Below are positions 7,218 through 16,270 of a stretch of DNA of 64,000 bases, one piece after another. The notes beneath the pieces were generated by a model. It was not told the origin of the DNA, ran no database searches, and saw only the letters and a list, made by a program, of their open reading frames with translations. Location: contig NZ_JAHONA010000004.1 in NCBI RefSeq assembly GCF_019131995.1, forward strand, positions 1-64,000, in the 5' to 3' direction. This stretch comes from Collinsella aerofaciens. GTDB lineage: Bacteria > Actinomycetota > Coriobacteriia > Coriobacteriales > Coriobacteriaceae. The translations under genes and the position numbers were made by a program. Within the stretch, counting starts at the first letter, position 1; every line of letters begins with the position of its first letter.

Positions 7218-10022
7218 CTATAGCGAAACGGATCCGTTTTTCTTGATGCGGGCGAGTATGTTTTTGAGCTTGTTAAAGTCGAGCGGTTTGGACAGATGGG
7301 CGTTCATGCCGGCATCGTGTGCCGCCTTGGCGTCCTCGGCAAAGGCATTGGCGGTGAGCGCGATGATGGGGATATCGGCTGCATCGACCTTCTCGCTCAG
7401 ACGAATCGTGCGGGTTGCCTCATAGCCGTCCATGCCCGGCATCATAATGTCCATCAGGATCGCATCGAAGCTGCCGGCGGGATGCGACAGGTACAGATCG
7501 ACGACCTCGTTGCCGTTGGCGGCGCGGGTGACCACGACGCCAACGGATTCTAGCAGCGCCTGGGCAATCTCGGCATCCAATTCGTTGTCTTCGGCGAGCA
7601 GTACGTTCATGTCGGCGAGCGAGCAGTCGAGCGCCCTCTCGACCGTATTCGCCCGCGCCTGGGGGTTCTTGTCGATATCGAGCGGAATCTCCACGTAGAA
7701 CGAGGTGCCCACATGGAGCTCACTGGTGACTTCGATGGTGCCGCCCATCAGTTCAATAAGCGACTTGACGATTGGCATGCCCATGCCGGTTCCTTGGAAC
7801 TTGCTGCGCGCATCGTCACCTTCTTGGGCAAACGGCTCATAGATATGCTTTAAAAACTTGGGAGTCATGCCAATGCCGGTATCCGAAACGCTAAAGCAAA
7901 AGAGCGCGCGCCCGTTATCGAGTGGCTTGGTCTTTGAACTAAAGGTGACGGAGCCGCCGTGCTTGTTGTACTTAATGCTGTTGTCTAACAGGTTGATCAT
8001 GATCTGTCGGATATGGGTGGGACTGCCGACCATGTATGGCCCCGTGGCGTACGGCAGACTATTGTCCTGCATGGTGATGCCGCTACTGGTCGCGCGGAGC
8101 TTGCACAGAACCAGCGTATTGTCACAGAGCTCTTTGAGGTTAAAAGGCGTATGCTCCAGTGTTAGCTTGCGGTCTTCGATTTTGCCCATCTCGAGGATGT
8201 CGTTGATCAGCGAGAGCAGGTGATTGGCGGCAACGCGCGCCTTGGCACGGCTCTCGCGGGCGACCTTGATATCGCCTTCCTTCAATTCCTCGATCTCGAT
8301 AAGGCCCAGGATACCGTTGAGCGGCGTACGGATGTCGTGGCTCATGCGCGTGAGGAATGCCGTCTTAGCGGCGTTGGCAGCGTCGGCTTTTTTGCGCTCG
8401 GTTCGAGCGCGCACGAGCGCCCAGATGAGCAGCACGATGCCGACCGACAACATACCGATGAGGGTAGCGGCAATGGCGGTGCGGTTGCGAAAAAGGAATT
8501 GAAGCGTGTCTGATTCCTGGGTCGTGTACGACGTGGAGGAGTAATTGCTTGCGGAGAGCGATTCTCCGGCATTGATGATGCCCTTGTTGATGATTCCCAG
8601 CAGCTCGGGCTTTCCGCGCGAAATCCAGCACGAGAGCTCACAGGTGTCAGGGAGCTCGACCGTCTCGTAGTCCTTGAGATCATGACGGTCGCCGATAGTT
8701 TTTACACGTGAACTGGGAGCGAGGATGCAGCGCGCCGTTCCCTTCCTGAGAGCGTCGAACACTTCATTGTCGGATTGGTATTCGGTCACGGTCGCTGTGG
8801 GGAACAGATTTTCAAGTGCATTTTTGTTGACAAACGATGATTTGGTACAGGCGATGTTCTGAAGGTCTTTGTTCAGGTCGCTGCCGGTGTGGATGGCGGT
8901 GAGGGATATGGTCCCCAACGATACCGACTGCGCAACGCCTGTTTGCTCGGCAAACCAGTAATCTCGGTATACCGGCAGCGCAACGTCTATGCTTCCCTTT
9001 GACAGGGCCTTTGACATCATCTTGTAGCTATCAAAGGGGACGGTTTTGACCGTAATGCCAAATTTATCGTGCAGCGTCGTCGCAAGCGATGCGAGCGAGC
9101 CTTCCATTTTGCCGTCTTCGTCTTCGTTGCAGTAGGGGAGTTTGCCCGTAATGTAGCCGAGCGTGATGGTGTTGTCATTTGCTTTGAGCCAGGAACGTTC
9201 GGGGCCGTTGAGCGATGATGAACCGCTGTTTTGGGCCGAGTAGTTAGATTTGACTTCGTCGATATAGCGTGGGTTGACGCGGGCGATTGCCGACATGGCG
9301 GCATTGATGTCGTCCATCAGGTCGGAGCGGCTTTTGGGGACGGCAAAAAAGTAGTCGCTCGAACCAATGTAGAACATGGGGGAGGCGCTGGGCGACGAGG
9401 TCGTGTCGTTCATGATGATGGCATCGACCTCGTTGTTTGCGAGCGCGTCAAAGAGGGCACCGCCAGTGTCGATTTCTTTATAGGTGCAGGTAATGCCTTC
9501 GTTGGCGAGCCACTGCTGGCCAACGAAGGTTTGCATAACGCCGGGGTTGCAGCCGATGGTAAGGCCTTGGAGCGCTCGGGGGTCACCCTTGGCCAGATCG
9601 TCGCGATCGGGCTTGGCGTAGATGAAGTAGCGCTCGGTGCCCTCGGGGTTCGAGGAAAAGAGCAGCTTTTGGGCGCGTTCCTCGGAGTAGGAGATGTTGG
9701 GCATGAGGTCGATCTCGCCCGCCTCGAGCATGTCCATAAGCTCGGTGAAGGTGCCGGAGACGTATTCGTACCGCCAGCCGGGCGTGTAGTACGACAGGGT
9801 CTGGAGGTACTCGTAACCCCATCCCGAGAGACGCTCGCCGGGGGTGCCGTCCTGGAAGCCCTCGTTGTTGACGAGCCAGCCGACGCGGACCGTTTTGACC
9901 TGCTGATCGGAGTCGGCGGCAAAGGCAGGGGCGGGCGCGACGGCGCTCAGTACGGCGAGCGCGGTAAGCGCGGCGGCCAGGGTGCGACATATAACTGAAC
10001 GAAGGACAGTGGCAGCTCTCAC
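7218..10022 (-). CDS. hybrid histidine kinase with two solute-binding sensor domains (BvgS/EvgS-like)
   Basis: About 934 residues. A signal sequence (to about residue 35) precedes two tandem SBP_bac_3-like domains, about 45-265 (VRVGWLVNNEGFQDG) and about 285-510 (ITLGYITGKLPYC). Then come a membrane segment (about 525-550), HisKA (TRMSHDIRTPLNGILGL), HATPase (NLLDNSIKYN, GTGMGMPIVKSLIELMGG) and a receiver (ILMDIMMPGMDG). This is the BvgS/EvgS arrangement, with two venus-flytrap sensors fused to the kinase. The GTG at 10022 has AGGA 6 nt upstream and is preferred to the TTG at 10028. No HPt or DNA-binding partner is next to it. Confidence 0.92.
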   Translation of the reverse strand: MRAATVLRSVICRTLAAALTALAVLSAVAPAPAFAADSDQQVKTVRVGWLVNNEGFQDGTPGERLSGWGYEYLQTLSYYTPGWRYEYVSGTFTELMDMLEAGEIDLMPNISYSEERAQKLLFSSNPEGTERYFIYAKPDRDDLAKGDPRALQGLTIGCNPGVMQTFVGQQWLANEGITCTYKEIDTGGALFDALANNEVDAIIMNDTTSSPSASPMFYIGSSDYFFAVPKSRSDLMDDINAAMSAIARVNPRYIDEVKSNYSAQNSGSSSLNGPERSWLKANDNTITLGYITGKLPYCNEDEDGKMEGSLASLATTLHDKFGITVKTVPFDSYKMMSKALSKGSIDVALPVYRDYWFAEQTGVAQSVSLGTISLTAIHTGSDLNKDLQNIACTKSSFVNKNALENLFPTATVTEYQSDNEVFDALRKGTARCILAPSSRVKTIGDRHDLKDYETVELPDTCELSCWISRGKPELLGIINKGIINAGESLSASNYSSTSYTTQESDTLQFLFRNRTAIAATLIGMLSVGIVLLIWALVRARTERKKADAANAAKTAFLTRMSHDIRTPLNGILGLIEIEELKEGDIKVARESRAKARVAANHLLSLINDILEMGKIEDRKLTLEHTPFNLKELCDNTLVLCKLRATSSGITMQDNSLPYATGPYMVGSPTHIRQIMINLLDNSIKYNKHGGSVTFSSKTKPLDNGRALFCFSVSDTGIGMTPKFLKHIYEPFAQEGDDARSKFQGTGMGMPIVKSLIELMGGTIEVTSELHVGTSFYVEIPLDIDKNPQARANTVERALDCSLADMNVLLAEDNELDAEIAQALLESVGVVVTRAANGNEVVDLYLSHPAGSFDAILMDIMMPGMDGYEATRTIRLSEKVDAADIPIIALTANAFAEDAKAAHDAGMNAHLSKPLDFNKLKNILARIKKNGSVSL

Positions 10023-10109
10023 ATGCAATCCTAACGAATCGAGACATTACCGCATAAGGATACCAGCTCAGCCTGCCCAGCCGGCAGCGGCACCGCTAAA
10101 CGGTTCCGC

Positions 10110-10167
10110 CCGGCAGTTGGGGACAGTCCCTTTCTGCCGGCACAAAAGGAACGTCCCTAACTGACGG
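10110..10167. repeat. GGGAC-family intergenic palindrome
   Basis: Two similar halves in opposite orientation: one contains CAGTTGGGGACAGTCCCTTT, and the reverse complement of the other reads CAGTTAGGGACGTTCCTTTT. It belongs to the dispersed GGGAC repeat family seen at several gene ends in this window. Confidence 0.6.
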
Positions 10168-10219
10168 TTGTGGGACAATACCGAGCGAACGTGATTGGTT
10201 GTCCGTGGAAGGGGTCGCG

Positions 10220-10645
10220 ATGAAAAAGCTCAGGACGCTTGCTGACGTGTTGCGCCAGGCGGGCTTCGTGCGCATTACGGAGCTGTTCCTCGTTTTCTAC
10301 CTGCTGTGCTCGACGGCCGTCTGGCTGTCCGAGCCCACGACCCTCACGTTTGGCGATGGCCTGTGGTTTAGCTTTGAGACGGTCTCGACCATCGGCTTTG
10401 GCGACATTCCGGCCGAAACACCGGTTGCCCGCGCCATTACCGTCGTCTTGAGCGTTATCAGCATCTTCTACATCGCCATGCTCACGGGCGTGGCGGTGAA
10501 CTACTGCAATACGCTTATCAAGATGCGCCAAAAGGACACCATGGCGCGCTTTATGGATGATCTGGAGCATTTGGAAGAGCTCGATCGCGACGAGCTTGCC
10601 GATCTTTCGCGTCGCGTGCGCGAGTATCGTCGACGTCAGCGCTAA
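10220..10645 (+). CDS. two-TM potassium channel family protein
   Basis: A 141-residue ion channel subunit with two membrane helices around a pore loop. The selectivity filter TIGFGD sits in FSFETVSTIGFGDIPAETP, as in bacterial K+ channels. The C terminus is short, charged and probably helical (MDDLEHLEELDRDELADLSRR), and lacks an RCK/TrkA domain. GGAAGGGG precedes ATG 10220. It probably forms a tetramer in the cytoplasmic membrane. The LOG-family gene follows 34 nt downstream and may be co-transcribed. Confidence 0.85.
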   Translation: MKKLRTLADVLRQAGFVRITELFLVFYLLCSTAVWLSEPTTLTFGDGLWFSFETVSTIGFGDIPAETPVARAITVVLSVISIFYIAMLTGVAVNYCNTLIKMRQKDTMARFMDDLEHLEELDRDELADLSRRVREYRRRQR

Positions 10646-10679
10646 GACGAACGTCGTGCGCCACAACAGGGAGACAAAT

Positions 10680-11213
10680 ATGAACATCACCGTGTACCTG
10701 GGTGCCAACACTGGCAATGACCCGGCGTTTCTGCCCGCGGTGCAGGAGCTGGGCAACTGGATTGGCGCCAATGGACACGCGCTGGTATACGGCGGGTCCA
10801 AATCGGGCCTGATGGGCGCGCTCGCCGATAGCGTGCTCGATGCTGGCGGACACGTGACGGGTGTGGAGCCGAGCTTTTTTATCGAGGCCGAGTTTCAACA
10901 TGACGGTATCGACGACCTCATCGTGACGAGCGATATGGCGGAGCGCAAGGCCAAGATGATTGAGCTCGGCGATGCGTTCATCGCCTTTCCCGGTGGCACG
11001 GGCACGCTCGAGGAGATTGCCGAGGTCATGTCCGCGGTGTCGTTGGGGCACCTGAGTGCTCCGTGCATCCTGTATAACCTGGACGGTTACTACAACGACC
11101 TCAAGGCGCTGCTCGGGCACATGATTGATAAGGGCCTATCGAGCCCGCAGCGCCAGCAAGGTATCTACTTTGCCGACGATTTGCGCGAGATTGCCTCGAT
11201 TATCAACGGATAA
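10680..11213 (+). CDS. LOG family protein (Rossmann-fold nucleotide hydrolase)
   Basis: A 177-residue member of the TIGR00730/LOG family. It has the two nucleotide-binding signatures GGSKSGLMG and PGGTGTLEE, the latter containing the catalytic Glu. Characterised members release the base from nucleoside 5'-monophosphates (cytokinin riboside phosphate or AMP). AGGGAG lies 6-9 nt before ATG 10680. Its real substrate in bacteria of this kind is unknown. Confidence 0.88.
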   Translation: MNITVYLGANTGNDPAFLPAVQELGNWIGANGHALVYGGSKSGLMGALADSVLDAGGHVTGVEPSFFIEAEFQHDGIDDLIVTSDMAERKAKMIELGDAFIAFPGGTGTLEEIAEVMSAVSLGHLSAPCILYNLDGYYNDLKALLGHMIDKGLSSPQRQQGIYFADDLREIASIING

Positions 11214-11338
11214 GTCTTGAGCTTGCCCCACTATGGCTCCCAATGGTGCCGTTCGCGGCGCAGACGGCTGGCTCGTTCGGGCAACGCTCGCTCTACAATA
11301 AAACGTAACTATGTCGACTTTGACCGCGGGAGGACCCG

Positions 11339-12643
11339 ATGGATAACCTTGCCAAACCCAAAAACCGCGCGCTGTTTTTACTTAGCGTTGCCGTGACCGG
11401 TGCGTTCGCAGGTGCCGCGGTCTGGCTGTTCTTTTTTGCGATGGAGCACGGTATCGACTATCTATGGACCGAGATTCCGCACGCACTGGGCGTCGCTTCG
11501 CCCGAGCTTGCCAGCGGCCCGTTTGGCTTTTTGCCGTACCCGTTTTTTGTCTGTCTGCTGGGCGGCCTGTTAATCGGTCTGTACGAAAAGATGACAGGCA
11601 CCAAGACCGATGACCTCAACCAGGTGATGGCTAAGGTTAAGCAAGACGGGCGCTACTCGTACGACAACCTGGGCAAGCTTTCGCTCGCGGCATTGCTGCC
11701 GCTGCTGTTTGGCGGAAGCATTGGACCGGAGGCCGGCCTGACCGGCGTTATCGCGGGTCTGTGCAGCTGGGTCGGCGACCGTATGCGTCGCTTTGGCGCC
11801 GAGTTTAGGGAGCTCACGCTGCTGGGTACCCAGGCTGCCCTGACGGCGCTCTTTACCGCGCCCGTCTTTGGCTTTGTGGCGCCGCTTGCCGGTAGTGCCG
11901 ACGACCAGGGCGAAGACGCCGACGATGAGTCCGCGTCCGGCGAGATCACCATCAAGCTGCCCAAGGCGCAAAAGACGGTGGTCTACGGTATTGCGATTGC
12001 CGGCGGTCTGGGTACCTACCTGCTGCTTGGCCAGCTTGTGGGCGGCGGCATGGGCATGCCCAGGTTCGAGTCCGCCGAGGTGGGCAACCTAGAGCTTACC
12101 TGGCTCGTCCCTCTGTCGTTGATCGGAACAATCTGCGGCTGGCTGTACTTTGTCTCTGAGCACGCGAGCGAAGCGCTTGCCCATGCAATAGGGGAGCGTC
12201 CTGTCGTCAAGGCCATGCTAGCCGGTCTGGCGCTCGCCATCTGCGGCACGGTCCTGCCCTACACCATGTTTGCCGGCGAGACCCAGGCCGACGTGCTCAT
12301 GGAAACCTACTTGACCATTCCCGCCGGCGTGCTTATCGCGACCGGTCTGGTCAAGGCCATGCTGACCCCCGCCCTCATCAACCTTGGTTGGCGCGGCGGT
12401 CACTTCTTCCCGGTTATCTTCTCGGGCGTAAGCCTGGGCTACGGACTGGCCATCCTCACCGGCGCCGATCCGGTCTTTTGCGTCGCCGTCTGCACGGCAT
12501 CGACGATGGGTGCGGTCATGCGTCAGCCGGTCATGGTCGTGGGCCTGCTGCTCATGTGCTTCCCACTCAAGGGTATCGTCTGCATGATCATCGCCGCCGT
12601 TATCGCCGCCGGCATTCCGCTGCCCAAGCCGCTGCGCAAGTAG
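11339..12643 (+). CDS. ClC-family chloride channel/transporter
   Basis: A 434-residue membrane protein with about 10 hydrophobic segments. The ClC signature GSIGPEAGLTG starts near residue 126, followed by ALTALFTAPVFGFVAPL and, near the C terminus, NLGWRGGHFFPVIFSGVSLG, corresponding to the GxFxP anion-binding motif. A hydrophilic insert of about 25 acidic residues (around 183-208) interrupts the middle. The first motif has GPEAG where GPEGP would be expected. It may be a Cl-/H+ exchanger or a fluoride transporter; the sequence does not decide. GGGAGG lies 6 nt before the ATG. Confidence 0.83.
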   Translation: MDNLAKPKNRALFLLSVAVTGAFAGAAVWLFFFAMEHGIDYLWTEIPHALGVASPELASGPFGFLPYPFFVCLLGGLLIGLYEKMTGTKTDDLNQVMAKVKQDGRYSYDNLGKLSLAALLPLLFGGSIGPEAGLTGVIAGLCSWVGDRMRRFGAEFRELTLLGTQAALTALFTAPVFGFVAPLAGSADDQGEDADDESASGEITIKLPKAQKTVVYGIAIAGGLGTYLLLGQLVGGGMGMPRFESAEVGNLELTWLVPLSLIGTICGWLYFVSEHASEALAHAIGERPVVKAMLAGLALAICGTVLPYTMFAGETQADVLMETYLTIPAGVLIATGLVKAMLTPALINLGWRGGHFFPVIFSGVSLGYGLAILTGADPVFCVAVCTASTMGAVMRQPVMVVGLLLMCFPLKGIVCMIIAAVIAAGIPLPKPLRK

Positions 12644-12680
12644 CACGGTTAATCGCGAGTCAACTCCAGAGGGGCGCGAG

Positions 12681-13472
12681 ATGATCCTGTACTTTAGCGC
12701 GACGGGGAACAGCGAACATGTGGCGCGTCGCATTGCAGCGGCGACAGACGACAAGGTTGTGTCGATTGAGCGCTTTGATGCCGAGATCCCTCACCTTGTT
12801 GTGATGGAAGGCCCCTGTCGGCTGGGGTTTGTCGCCCCGGTATACGCCTGGGGCTTGCCGACGCCAATGATCGAGTTTTTGAAGACTGCCGACCTGTCGA
12901 TTGCTGCCGGTGCAAAGGGCGGCGAGCGCCCCTATACGTTCTATGTCTCGACGTACGGTTCGACGACCGGTCAATCGGCCAAGTTCGCCCGCGATCTGCT
13001 GCACGAGCGTGGGCTCGAGTTAGATGCGGCGATGAGCGTCAAGATGCCTGATACCTGGACGCCTGTTTTCGACCTGTCTGACCCTCAAAAGGTTGAGGGT
13101 ATCAATAGGGCTGCTGAGGCGCAGATTGATGCTGTGATCGAGGCGGTGCGGGAGCGGCGCACGGGCAATATGATGCGCCATCGCGTGCCTCTGTTTGCAT
13201 CGTGCGCGTATCACGCAATTGGGCTGCCGCGCATGCAACAGACGAGCAAGTTTGCTGTCGATGACGATCTCTGCATCGATTGCGGCCTCTGCGCCAAGCG
13301 CTGCCCCATGGCGGCAATTGAGATGCGTGACGGGCTTCCCGTCTGGACAAAGCCGGAGTGCGCCGCCTGCCTCCGTTGCCTGCACTGCTGTCCCAAGTTT
13401 GCCATCTCACGCGGTAAACGCACGGCATCCCACGGTCAGTACAGGCATCCCAGGCCAGGTGTGAGGATGTAG
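12681..13472 (+). CDS. EFR1-type flavodoxin/ferredoxin electron-transfer protein
   Basis: A 263-residue EFR1-family protein. The N-terminal flavodoxin-like part has the FMN loop SATGNSEHVA and APVYAWGLPTPM. The C terminus carries two [4Fe-4S] binding motifs, CIDCGLCAKRCP and CAACLRCLHCCP. These proteins are presumed cytosolic electron carriers in anaerobes. AGAGGGG precedes the ATG. Its redox partner is unknown. A small GC-rich hairpin follows the stop at 13471-13488. Confidence 0.87.
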   Translation: MILYFSATGNSEHVARRIAAATDDKVVSIERFDAEIPHLVVMEGPCRLGFVAPVYAWGLPTPMIEFLKTADLSIAAGAKGGERPYTFYVSTYGSTTGQSAKFARDLLHERGLELDAAMSVKMPDTWTPVFDLSDPQKVEGINRAAEAQIDAVIEAVRERRTGNMMRHRVPLFASCAYHAIGLPRMQQTSKFAVDDDLCIDCGLCAKRCPMAAIEMRDGLPVWTKPECAACLRCLHCCPKFAISRGKRTASHGQYRHPRPGVRM

Positions 13473-13501
13473 CGGCTGCTGGGCCGCTGTTCCAAAAGTC
13501 A

Positions 13502-13729
13502 TTAAGAAAGAAGCCGCGCGGGGTCGTGTGTTTGCGAGCTCGCGCGGTTGTCGTTTAGAGCTTCCTCAGCACGATGGCGATGGTGTTTTGCACAGGCGAA
13601 AACGAGCGCCACGCAGATACGGATGGCGGTTGCGACATCGGAATCGGTTTGTTTGATGCCGCATTTGGCCAAGATGGATGTGATGCCGGCAAAGAGTGCT
13701 GACGCAAATGCTGCGACGACCCACGACAC
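13502..13729 (-). pseudogene. EamA-family transporter N-terminal remnant
   Basis: About the first 46 residues (VAAFASALFAGITSILAKCG, then TDSDVATAIR) look like the N terminus of an EamA/DMT transporter. The frame then turns into basic, non-membrane sequence and stops after 75 residues; a full protein would be about 140-300. GTG 13729 still has GGGGAGG upstream. A GC-rich hairpin with a T-rich tail on the minus strand overlaps the end (about 13511-13549). It is a decayed or internally deleted gene. Confidence 0.65.
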
Positions 13730-13866
13730 GGGTGAAATGCCTCCCCAAAGAACGACCGCGCCAGATTTACGGCGCTCGTCCGATGGTACCGTCCCGCCAT
13801 GAAGCTTTGATATCGCTGTGGTGAGACAGGGGCCATAGTTCGAGAGGGCATTTGGTTAAGGCTCGA

Positions 13867-14051
13867 ATCGAAGGTGAATGGTTTTCCGCGAAGTGAACGA
13901 GTAAATCTGGACCCCTGGAACATGCACACTTTTTTCGAACAAAACTGCAGGATTCTTAGACAAAACCGCAGGAATTGAGTCCTTAAAAATGTCGATGCTA
14001 CAGGGCGCTGTTTTTACTCGTTCACTTCTCGGAAAAGTATTCACCTTCGAT
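13867..14051. repeat. 185-bp inverted element with 39-bp arms
   Basis: The left arm (13867-13905) and the reverse complement of the right arm (14013-14051) match at 36 of 39 bases; both contain GAAGTGAACGAGTAAA. Weaker similarity extends inward for about 25 nt more. The core holds two short direct copies of ACAAAACYGCAGGA. No transposase is present. It resembles a MITE or two opposed copies of a short repeat. Confidence 0.75.
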
Positions 14052-14178
14052 ATGCTGACGGTGTCTTTTTGGTTGCCAAGAACTAGACGGCCTGCTGTGA
14101 GGGGCGGTGGTGACGCTATGCCGCCTTGTTTCATTGAAAAAATAAGCGGGGTACCACCTAAGCTTTTTTAGCTGTCGA

Positions 14179-14877
14179 TTACAGGTCGCGTGTTCGATAA
14201 ACCTTGGTGCTGACGGTGTAGCTGATTGCACATAGCGCGAGGGCAAGTGCGGCGATGCCTGCACACAGACAGCCAAGGACGGCGGGATCGGGATTCGCTC
14301 CGGCAATCGACATGAGCCAGTTGCTGATGGGGTTGGAGGAGCTCAACGTGGCAATGGCAAGGCACCAGAGCAGGGCAAACAGGCCGACGGATAGGCGCAG
14401 CGCCTCCATGTGTCCAAATCGGAAGAACAGCGGCTGTGCCAAAAACGCCATCATGAGGGAGATGAGCATCGATGCTGCCGAGGCTATAGCGATCTCAAAG
14501 ATCGTCTGTCCCGTCGAGGGGATGCCCACGCTGTTGAATAGCGGGATGGAGACGATGCTCAGAAGCGCGGCGGCGCACGCCATGACAGCCGAGAAGACAA
14601 CGATGCACAGGTAGCGTGCGCAAATAATGTCTTTGCGCGTGAGAGGCAGCGTTGCCCGATAGCGCTCCCATCCGTTTTGATTGTCGAAGCCGGCCAGCGA
14701 GCTCATGACCATGATGGGCGACATGGCGCTGACCGCGCAGGCGCCGGCGCTCATGCCGGAATCGCCATCCGACGCGTTGGCAAGGGTTAGCACGACGAAG
14801 ATGAACAGGCCGACGCCCGCGATGCTCGGGGTGAGCGTGCGAACGATGGCGAGCTCGGACATAAAGGCGCGTTTCAT
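14179..14877 (-). CDS. ABC-2 type permease subunit
   Basis: A 232-residue integral membrane protein with about six hydrophobic segments, the permease partner of the ATPase encoded just upstream (4-nt ATGA overlap). The region GWERYRATLPLTRKDIICARY matches ABC-2 permeases of antibiotic/envelope-stress exporters such as the Ytr/Bcr groups. It is last in a GntR regulator - ATPase - permease operon, so it is probably induced by an envelope-acting compound. The substrate is unknown. Confidence 0.82.
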   Translation of the reverse strand: MKRAFMSELAIVRTLTPSIAGVGLFIFVVLTLANASDGDSGMSAGACAVSAMSPIMVMSSLAGFDNQNGWERYRATLPLTRKDIICARYLCIVVFSAVMACAAALLSIVSIPLFNSVGIPSTGQTIFEIAIASAASMLISLMMAFLAQPLFFRFGHMEALRLSVGLFALLWCLAIATLSSSNPISNWLMSIAGANPDPAVLGCLCAGIAALALALCAISYTVSTKVYRTRDL

Positions 14878-15755
14878 TTCGAAGCCCCTTTCAGCATGAG
14901 GCGCAGATAGTCATCAATGGTTGCCCGATCGCAGGGAATCTCGGGAAAGGCTTCGAGCGTTTCGCGACGGTTGGGCACGAGCACGTCCACGCTATAGGCG
15001 TGGTGGACGGCACGGGCGCCTTCGACGCAAGCCATAAGCTCGGCGGCCTGTGCTTGGGTACAGTGGGCGATGCCGGCGCGGTCAGTAATGTCCTCGCGCG
15101 GCAGGTCAAAAATAATCGAGCCGTTATCGATGCAGATGACGCGGTCGGCGGCGCGATCGAGGTCGGACGTAATATGGCTCGAGAGCAGCACGCTGTGCAG
15201 GCCGTCGGAAACAAAGGCGAGCAGCTCATCGAGCAGCTCCTCGCGTGCCATGGGATCGAGGCCCGCGGTGGCTTCGTCCAAAACGAGCAGCTTGGCCTGG
15301 TGGCTGAGCGCGCAGGCAAGCTGCAGCTTCATGCCCATGCCGCGGGAGAGGTCCTTGACCTTTGCCTTGGGATCCAAGCCAAATCGGTCGATGAGGCTGG
15401 CGAAGGTGTCGTGGCTCCAGGTGGGGTACGCCGGGCCTACGAGTGCCTCGATCTGGCCCGCCTTGAGCGTTGAAGGGAAGGGGCATGTGTCCAGGACGAG
15501 ACCGACGCGGGAGCGCAGGCAGCGCTGTGTCTCATCGGGCGCGTCGGCGCCACAGCGCTGCCCAAACAGGTGCACCTCGCCGGCATCGAGCTTGATAAGC
15601 CCGAGCGCGGCGCGAATCGTCGTTGTTTTGCCGGCACCATTGGCACCAACAAAGCCGACGATCTGGCCGGGCTCCACGGCAAGCGTGACGTCGCGCAGCG
15701 AAAAGCGGTCGCTTACAGTGCGTGAGATGCCTTTGAGTTCTAGCAAGTTTTGCAT
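14874..15755 (-). CDS. ABC transporter ATP-binding protein
   Basis: A 293-residue ABC ATPase. Walker A is GANGAGKTT, the signature is LSRGMGMKLQLACALSH (LSRGM variant), Walker B is LLVLDEATAGLDP, and the switch His is in LLSSHITSDLDRA. The C-terminal ~70 residues are an accessory region. AAAGG precedes the ATG. It is translationally coupled to the permease and lies 23 nt after the GntR regulator, forming a YtrA-like operon. Domain order and operon layout suggest an exporter responding to antibiotics or envelope stress. Confidence 0.9.
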   Translation of the reverse strand: MQNLLELKGISRTVSDRFSLRDVTLAVEPGQIVGFVGANGAGKTTTIRAALGLIKLDAGEVHLFGQRCGADAPDETQRCLRSRVGLVLDTCPFPSTLKAGQIEALVGPAYPTWSHDTFASLIDRFGLDPKAKVKDLSRGMGMKLQLACALSHQAKLLVLDEATAGLDPMAREELLDELLAFVSDGLHSVLLSSHITSDLDRAADRVICIDNGSIIFDLPREDITDRAGIAHCTQAQAAELMACVEGARAVHHAYSVDVLVPNRRETLEAFPEIPCDRATIDDYLRLMLKGASK

Positions 15756-15778
15756 GGTATAGCCTTTCTTGCAGATGG

Positions 15779-16159
15779 CTACTGCATGGTTTCGGGGGCC
15801 ACCAGGTCGAGCATCTCGTGCAGTTTGTCGCGCGTGACGCCCAGGGTTTCGGCTTGGCTCGCCGCTTTCGCAAGTAGCTCTTCGATATGGCAGAGCTGGT
15901 TTTCGCGCAAAAGCTCCTGGTTGCCCTCGGCGACAAAACAGCCCTTGCCCTGCACGGTGCAGATAAACCCGAGCTGCTCCAGGTCGGCGTAGGCGCGCTT
16001 GGTGGTGATGACGCTCACGCCAAGATCGCTCGCGAGTGCACGGATGCTGGGGAGTTTGGCGCCCGCAGCGAGCGTGCCCGATAAAATCTGAGCTTTGACC
16101 TGCGAGGTTATCTGCTCGTAGATGGGCTTATCGCTCGAATTGGATAGGATGATGTCCAC
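15779..16159 (-). CDS. YtrA-subfamily GntR transcriptional regulator
   Basis: A 126-residue GntR regulator. The N-terminal winged helix (KPIYEQITSQVKAQILSG, AAGAKLPSIRALASDLGVSVITTKRAYADLEQLGFI) is followed by only about 50 helical residues, the short effector region of the YtrA subfamily. The start is GTG with AGGAG 6 nt upstream. YtrA proteins typically repress their own ABC transporter operon, as the layout suggests. A palindromic site overlaps its promoter. Confidence 0.9.
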   Translation of the reverse strand: MDIILSNSSDKPIYEQITSQVKAQILSGTLAAGAKLPSIRALASDLGVSVITTKRAYADLEQLGFICTVQGKGCFVAEGNQELLRENQLCHIEELLAKAASQAETLGVTRDKLHEMLDLVAPETMQ

Positions 16160-16186
16160 AGCGGCTCCTTAGCTGATGGGCTACAC

Positions 16187-16220
16187 GTGTATATAACCGG
16201 TAAGCACAGTATATATACAC
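16187..16220 (-). promoter_or_regulatory. candidate GntR operator overlapping the operon promoter
   Basis: Arms GTGTATATA (16187-16195) and TATATACAC (16212-16220) are separated by 16 nt. On the minus strand a possible promoter, -35 TTGTGC (16232-16237) and -10 TATACT (16208-16213) with an 18-nt spacer, overlaps the distal arm. Binding here would block the regulator/ABC operon. The position and symmetry are observed; autoregulation is inferred. Confidence 0.6.
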
Positions 16221-16270
16221 TATGCACAGTTGCACAAGAGACAAATTCGGATTGTCAGCGCGTTCATTCA

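Larger units (their letters stand above)
13473..14178. other. 706-bp stretch without an intact gene
   Basis: Holds the EamA remnant (13502-13729) and the 185-bp inverted element (13867-14051). I see no complete gene. Base composition from about 13880 to 14060 is visibly more AT-rich than its neighbours. Confidence 0.6.
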
